Part shown: positions 61,128-64,000 of the stretch, piece by piece | How the letters are laid out: the number at the start of each line of letters is the position of its first letter | How positions within the stretch are numbered: the stretch's first letter is position 1 | From: an uncultured Bacteroidota bacterium | GTDB taxonomy: Bacteria > Bacteroidota > Bacteroidia > Bacteroidales > SZUA-534 | Reading direction: 5' to 3' | Length of the DNA stretch: 64,000 bases | Assembly: GCA_946186925.1 (NCBI GenBank) | Contig: CAMHPA010000003.1 | Span: forward strand, 35,330 to 99,329 | Translations under genes and position numbers: made by a program | Notes under the pieces: model-generated | Seen by the model: only the letters and a program-made list of their open reading frames with translations | What the model was told of the DNA's origin: nothing | Database searches by the model: none

Positions 61128-61775
61128 TTAGCCTTCCGCAGCAATCTCGCTTTCGCGGATAATGACGTCGGCAATGGCTTCGGTCTCGTCGGCAGGCTTA
61201 ACTGTCTTGTTCACATTCTGTTGGCTTCGTTGCTCAATGCTGTCGGCAAAGATGGTTCGTATGGCGAACCGCACAAACGGCTGAACGAAAAACATTTGCG
61301 AGAAATAGGCAAACGGCAGGTTGTAACAAACAAGGCGGAACCAGCGGCACAAAGCGCTGACAATGTCAAAACCTTCATTATAAGGATAATACAAGAAGAC
61401 GGCTATCAGGCTCATTGACGGGCACATAAGACAGACGGTGGCTGTGATGATGGCCGACTCGAATATCATTGGGTGGTTGCGGCGCGGGTCGAACTTGCGG
61501 CTTGCCAATTTGAACGCCAGCGGGCTCGCAAACGCCACCGCAAGCACAAAGGCGAACACAAACTCAACAAGAATAACCAGCCAAATGGGCAGAAACGTGC
61601 CGCACATATAAACGCCGCCCATACTGTTGATGGCCCCCAAAACCGAAGTTGTGCCAGCGGCCCGCATTAGGCCGTCGCCCTCGATAACATACAGATTATA
61701 AAACACAAACGCGTGAACGGTTATGAAAACCGTGATGAAAGCATATACTAGATGCTGTATTTGATTTCTTGCCAT
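61128..61775 (-). CDS. Four-helix membrane protein of unknown function
   Basis: 215 residues with four hydrophobic segments (about 8-30, 55-85, 105-130 and 140-170). The order of an aromatic first helix (FITVFITVHAFVFYNLYV), a helix ending in FASPLAFKLASRKF, and a repeat of this pattern in the second half suggests two related two-helix units, reminiscent of the DUF2798 group, but this is uncertain. The last 40 residues are hydrophilic. Its neighbour upstream on the same strand is a coiled-coil hypothetical, separated by a terminator. Confidence 0.7.
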   Translation of the reverse strand: MARNQIQHLVYAFITVFITVHAFVFYNLYVIEGDGLMRAAGTTSVLGAINSMGGVYMCGTFLPIWLVILVEFVFAFVLAVAFASPLAFKLASRKFDPRRNHPMIFESAIITATVCLMCPSMSLIAVFLYYPYNEGFDIVSALCRWFRLVCYNLPFAYFSQMFFVQPFVRFAIRTIFADSIEQRSQQNVNKTVKPADETEAIADVIIRESEIAAEG

Positions 61776-61794
61776 AAAATATTAATTTTTAAAT

Positions 61795-61832
61795 GATTAA
61801 AAATAAAGAAGGGTGTTCGGTGCACCCTTCTT
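61795..61832 (-). terminator. Terminator of the 102-residue coiled-coil gene
   Basis: On the minus strand AAGAAGGGTG (61832-61823) pairs perfectly with CACCCTTCTT (61815-61806) around a 7-nt loop, followed by TATTTTTAAT. Confidence 0.85.
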
Positions 61833-61851
61833 CCGTTTTCACACACAAAAA

Positions 61852-62160
61852 CTACCGTTTGTCGGGGATTCCGAAAACGGGCCACTGCTCCATTGCAAAA
61901 TGACTCTTGATGGGGAATTTTACGGCTTCATAAATGTTTTTCAACTCGTTGAGTTTTTCGTGCGCCTTTCCGCGCGCCTGCGCCAATGCCGACTCGGCAG
62001 CGTCTTGTTTTTCAGCAAGTTCGGCAAGTTGCAAAGTACACTCTTTAAGTTTCTGCAAATCAACTGAAACGTTGCTTGCCTTCAGTTTTGCGGCATTTTT
62101 CTCAATACCGCCAGCCAGTGAGTTTGCCTTCTCAATCTGACTCGAATAAATTTTGTTCAT
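61852..62160 (-). CDS. Small coiled-coil protein of unknown function
   Basis: 102 residues, mostly helical with a coiled-coil pattern (LKECTLQLAELAEKQDAAES, about 40-60) and no signal peptide or membrane segment. The C-terminal end (AMEQWPVFGIPDKR) is not helical. No family is recognised. It has its own -7 element and its own terminator, so it is a single-gene unit. Confidence 0.65.
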   Translation of the reverse strand: MNKIYSSQIEKANSLAGGIEKNAAKLKASNVSVDLQKLKECTLQLAELAEKQDAAESALAQARGKAHEKLNELKNIYEAVKFPIKSHFAMEQWPVFGIPDKR

Positions 62161-62208
62161 TTGAAAAAAATTGAATTAAGGTTGACGCCAATCGCCGAAC
62201 CCATACGG

Positions 62209-62216
62209 CAAAATTA
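62209..62216 (-). promoter_or_regulatory. -7 promoter element of the coiled-coil gene
   Basis: TAATTTTG on the minus strand matches TAnnTTTG and ends 48 nt before the ATG at 62160. No -33 element is seen. Confidence 0.4.
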
Positions 62217-62340
62217 TGAACAAAAAACTCATTCTTGCGCACTCCTATATATGCGCAACACTATGCAAATACCTTATTATCAACAAGAAAAGTTTTTAAC
62301 AATTTTTGAATCAAAACAGCAAAAGATTCGAGTTCTCTCC

Positions 62341-63999
62341 TTAATACTCCCCCCAATGCCTGATTCTCAGCCCCTCGATGCCAATCTTGCAAACCGACCA
62401 AATGTAGGCGCTTGCAAGGCGGGCGTTGGTGATGAGCGGAATGTTGTGGTCAACGGCGGCGCGACGGATTTTGTGACCATTCTCCAACTCGCGCTGCGTG
62501 TGGTTTTTCGGGATATTGATAACTAAATCAATCTTTTGCGCCGCAATGCAGTCGAGCACGTTCGGCTTTTTCTCCGAGTCGGGCCAGTGAACAACCTCCG
62601 CCTCAATACCGTTGTCGGCCATAAACGCCGCCGTGCCGCTTGTGGCGTAAAGTTTGTAACCCTTCTCCTTCAGCATTCGCGAAGCCTCCAGCAGTTCAAC
62701 CTTCGACTTCGACGTTCCCGACGAGATGAGCACCCCCTTGTCGGGCGACGGAATGCGGTGCCCCACAGAGAGCATACTCTTCAGCAGCGCCTCGTGATAG
62801 TTGTCGCCGATGCAGGCCGCCTCGCCCGTCGAAGCCATATCCACACCAAGAACAGGGTCGGCTTTGAGCAGACGCGCAAACGAGAATTGTGATGACTTAA
62901 CTCCCACATAATCAATGTCGGCGAACGTTTTGCCGTAAGGCTCAACCTCCTTGCCGAGCATAATTTCTGTGGCCATTCCGATGAAGTTGAATTTGGTGAT
63001 TTTCGACACAAACGGGAAACTCCGCGACGCCCGCAGGTTGCACTCAATCACGCGCAGCGCGTTGTCTTTGGCCAGAAATTGGATATTGAACGGCCCCGAG
63101 ATGTTCAGAGCCTGTGCTATCTGTTTGGAAATGTTTTTGATACGACGGACCGTCTCATAGTAGAGTTTCTGCGCGGGGAAGACTACCGTGGCGTCGCCCG
63201 AGTGGACGCCCGCATACTCAATATGCTCGCTGATGGCGTAGCATTTGATGATGCCGTTCTGCGCAACTGCGTCAATTTCAACCTCTTTGGCGTGCTGCAG
63301 AAACTCCGTGACAACCACAGGGTGCTCCTGACTCACCACCGCCGCGTTATGCAGGGCGTTCTCCAGTTCGTCGCGGCTCGAAACCACGCGCATTGCCGCG
63401 CCCGACAGCACATACGACGGGCGGATGAGCACGGGCAGCCCAACCTCGTCAACAAAACTGTAGATGTCGTTGATGCTCGAAAGTTCCTTCCAGCGCGGTT
63501 GGTCGATGCCGAGCGAGTCGCACATTGCCGAAAACTTCTGTCGGTCTTCGGCCATATCAATCGATTTTGCCGATGTTCCAAGAATATTAATTCCTTGACT
63601 GTCAAGCAGCAACGCAAGATTATTCGGAATCTGCCCGCCAGTTGAGACGATGACGCCCTTCGGCTGTTCCAGACTGCAGATGTCGAGCACGCGCTCCAGC
63701 GTCAACTCGTCGAAGAACAGGCGGTCGCACACGTCGTAGTCGGTGCTGACGGTTTCGGGGTTGTAATTTATCATAATGGCGCGGTAGCCCATCTCCTGAA
63801 TTTTTTTAACCGCAGCCACGCCGCACCAATCGAACTCTACCGACGAGCCGATGCGGTAAGCACCTGAGCCAAGCACAATTACAGATTTCCCGTCGTGGTT
63901 GAACTCAATATCGTTTTCGGTGCCGTTGTATGTAATATAGAGGTAATTGGTTTGTGCGGGATATTCGCCTGCAAGAGTGTCGATTTGTTTTACTACTGG
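62341..63999 (-). CDS. carB: Carbamoyl-phosphate synthase large subunit, C-terminal part (cut by window edge)
   Basis: The frame stays open to the right edge, so only the C-terminal ~552 residues are present; the N-terminal half lies beyond 64000. The second ATP-grasp module is visible (VLGSGAYRIGSSVEFDWCGV, SYVLSGAAMRV, FNIQFLAKDNALRVIECNLR). The C-terminal allosteric MGS-like domain has YKLYATSGTAAFM, NIPKNHTQRELENGHKIRR and LITNARLASAYI. The enzyme makes carbamoyl phosphate for pyrimidines and arginine, in line with pyrG in the same window. Confidence 0.95.
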   Translation of the reverse strand, partial: PVVKQIDTLAGEYPAQTNYLYITYNGTENDIEFNHDGKSVIVLGSGAYRIGSSVEFDWCGVAAVKKIQEMGYRAIMINYNPETVSTDYDVCDRLFFDELTLERVLDICSLEQPKGVIVSTGGQIPNNLALLLDSQGINILGTSAKSIDMAEDRQKFSAMCDSLGIDQPRWKELSSINDIYSFVDEVGLPVLIRPSYVLSGAAMRVVSSRDELENALHNAAVVSQEHPVVVTEFLQHAKEVEIDAVAQNGIIKCYAISEHIEYAGVHSGDATVVFPAQKLYYETVRRIKNISKQIAQALNISGPFNIQFLAKDNALRVIECNLRASRSFPFVSKITKFNFIGMATEIMLGKEVEPYGKTFADIDYVGVKSSQFSFARLLKADPVLGVDMASTGEAACIGDNYHEALLKSMLSVGHRIPSPDKGVLISSGTSKSKVELLEASRMLKEKGYKLYATSGTAAFMADNGIEAEVVHWPDSEKKPNVLDCIAAQKIDLVINIPKNHTQRELENGHKIRRAAVDHNIPLITNARLASAYIWSVCKIGIEGLRIRHWGEY

Positions 64000-64000
64000 A

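Overview
The window is a chromosomal segment of a Bacteroidota bacterium, most likely of the order Bacteroidales. The evidence is: type IX secretion (T9SS) C-terminal sorting domains on two giant proteins; a PorX-type response regulator with a PglZ domain; a three-gene succinate dehydrogenase/fumarate reductase operon with a b558-type cytochrome; a TGS-nucleoside kinase fusion; and promoters of the Bacteroidetes form TTTG-N19-TAnnTTTG, which are complete in front of the SRP RNA and the tRNA-Pro. No phage, transposase, CRISPR array or rRNA operon was found.

Region 1 (1-21.9 kb) holds two tandem paralogous giant genes on the + strand. They encode secreted adhesin-like proteins built from beta-helix stretches, Trp-containing modules, FPIG modules and PKD/Ig-like modules, ending in near-identical T9SS sorting domains. 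The first gene is cut by the window edge. The second is complete (3948 aa), with a signal peptide and an unusual strong Shine-Dalgarno sequence. Each is followed by a terminator with the same 10-nt loop.

Region 2 (22-32.3 kb) has a minus-strand pair of zinc-ribbon coiled-coil protein and Nif3-like protein, an FKBP lipoprotein followed by a 7-nt tandem array, a D-2-hydroxyacid dehydrogenase, a secreted CotH-kinase protein with five 16-residue repeats, porX, the SRP RNA, a YgjP-type metallopeptidase and peptidase T.

Region 3 (32.3-46.1 kb) contains frdCAB; the minus-strand group metH, aldose epimerase and GNAT; then uvrA and a TGS-nucleoside kinase on the + strand.

Region 4 (46.4-58.2 kb) contains an envelope pair (a duplicated-domain/SPOR-like protein and a TSP3/EF-hand protein), an acyltransferase, smpB with a Yip1-like membrane protein, miaA, a small acidic protein with prfC, tRNA-Pro(TGG), pyrG and purF. 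Several intergenic gaps here carry small dispersed repeats.

Region 5 (58.2-61.1 kb) is an accessory-looking + strand cassette between minus-strand neighbours. A nested inverted-repeat structure (58591-58715) is followed by a lipoprotein, a membrane protein with a 90% purine tail, a uracil-DNA-glycosylase-fold protein, a small conserved protein and a terminator. This is the least explained part of the window.

Region 6 (61.1-64 kb) has two minus-strand hypothetical genes and the 3' half of carB, which runs off the right edge.

The window joins pyrimidine and purine synthesis (pyrG, purF, carB), translation quality control (smpB, prfC, miaA, SRP RNA, tRNA-Pro), one-carbon metabolism (metH) and fumarate respiration with a T9SS-dependent surface programme (giant cargo proteins and porX).
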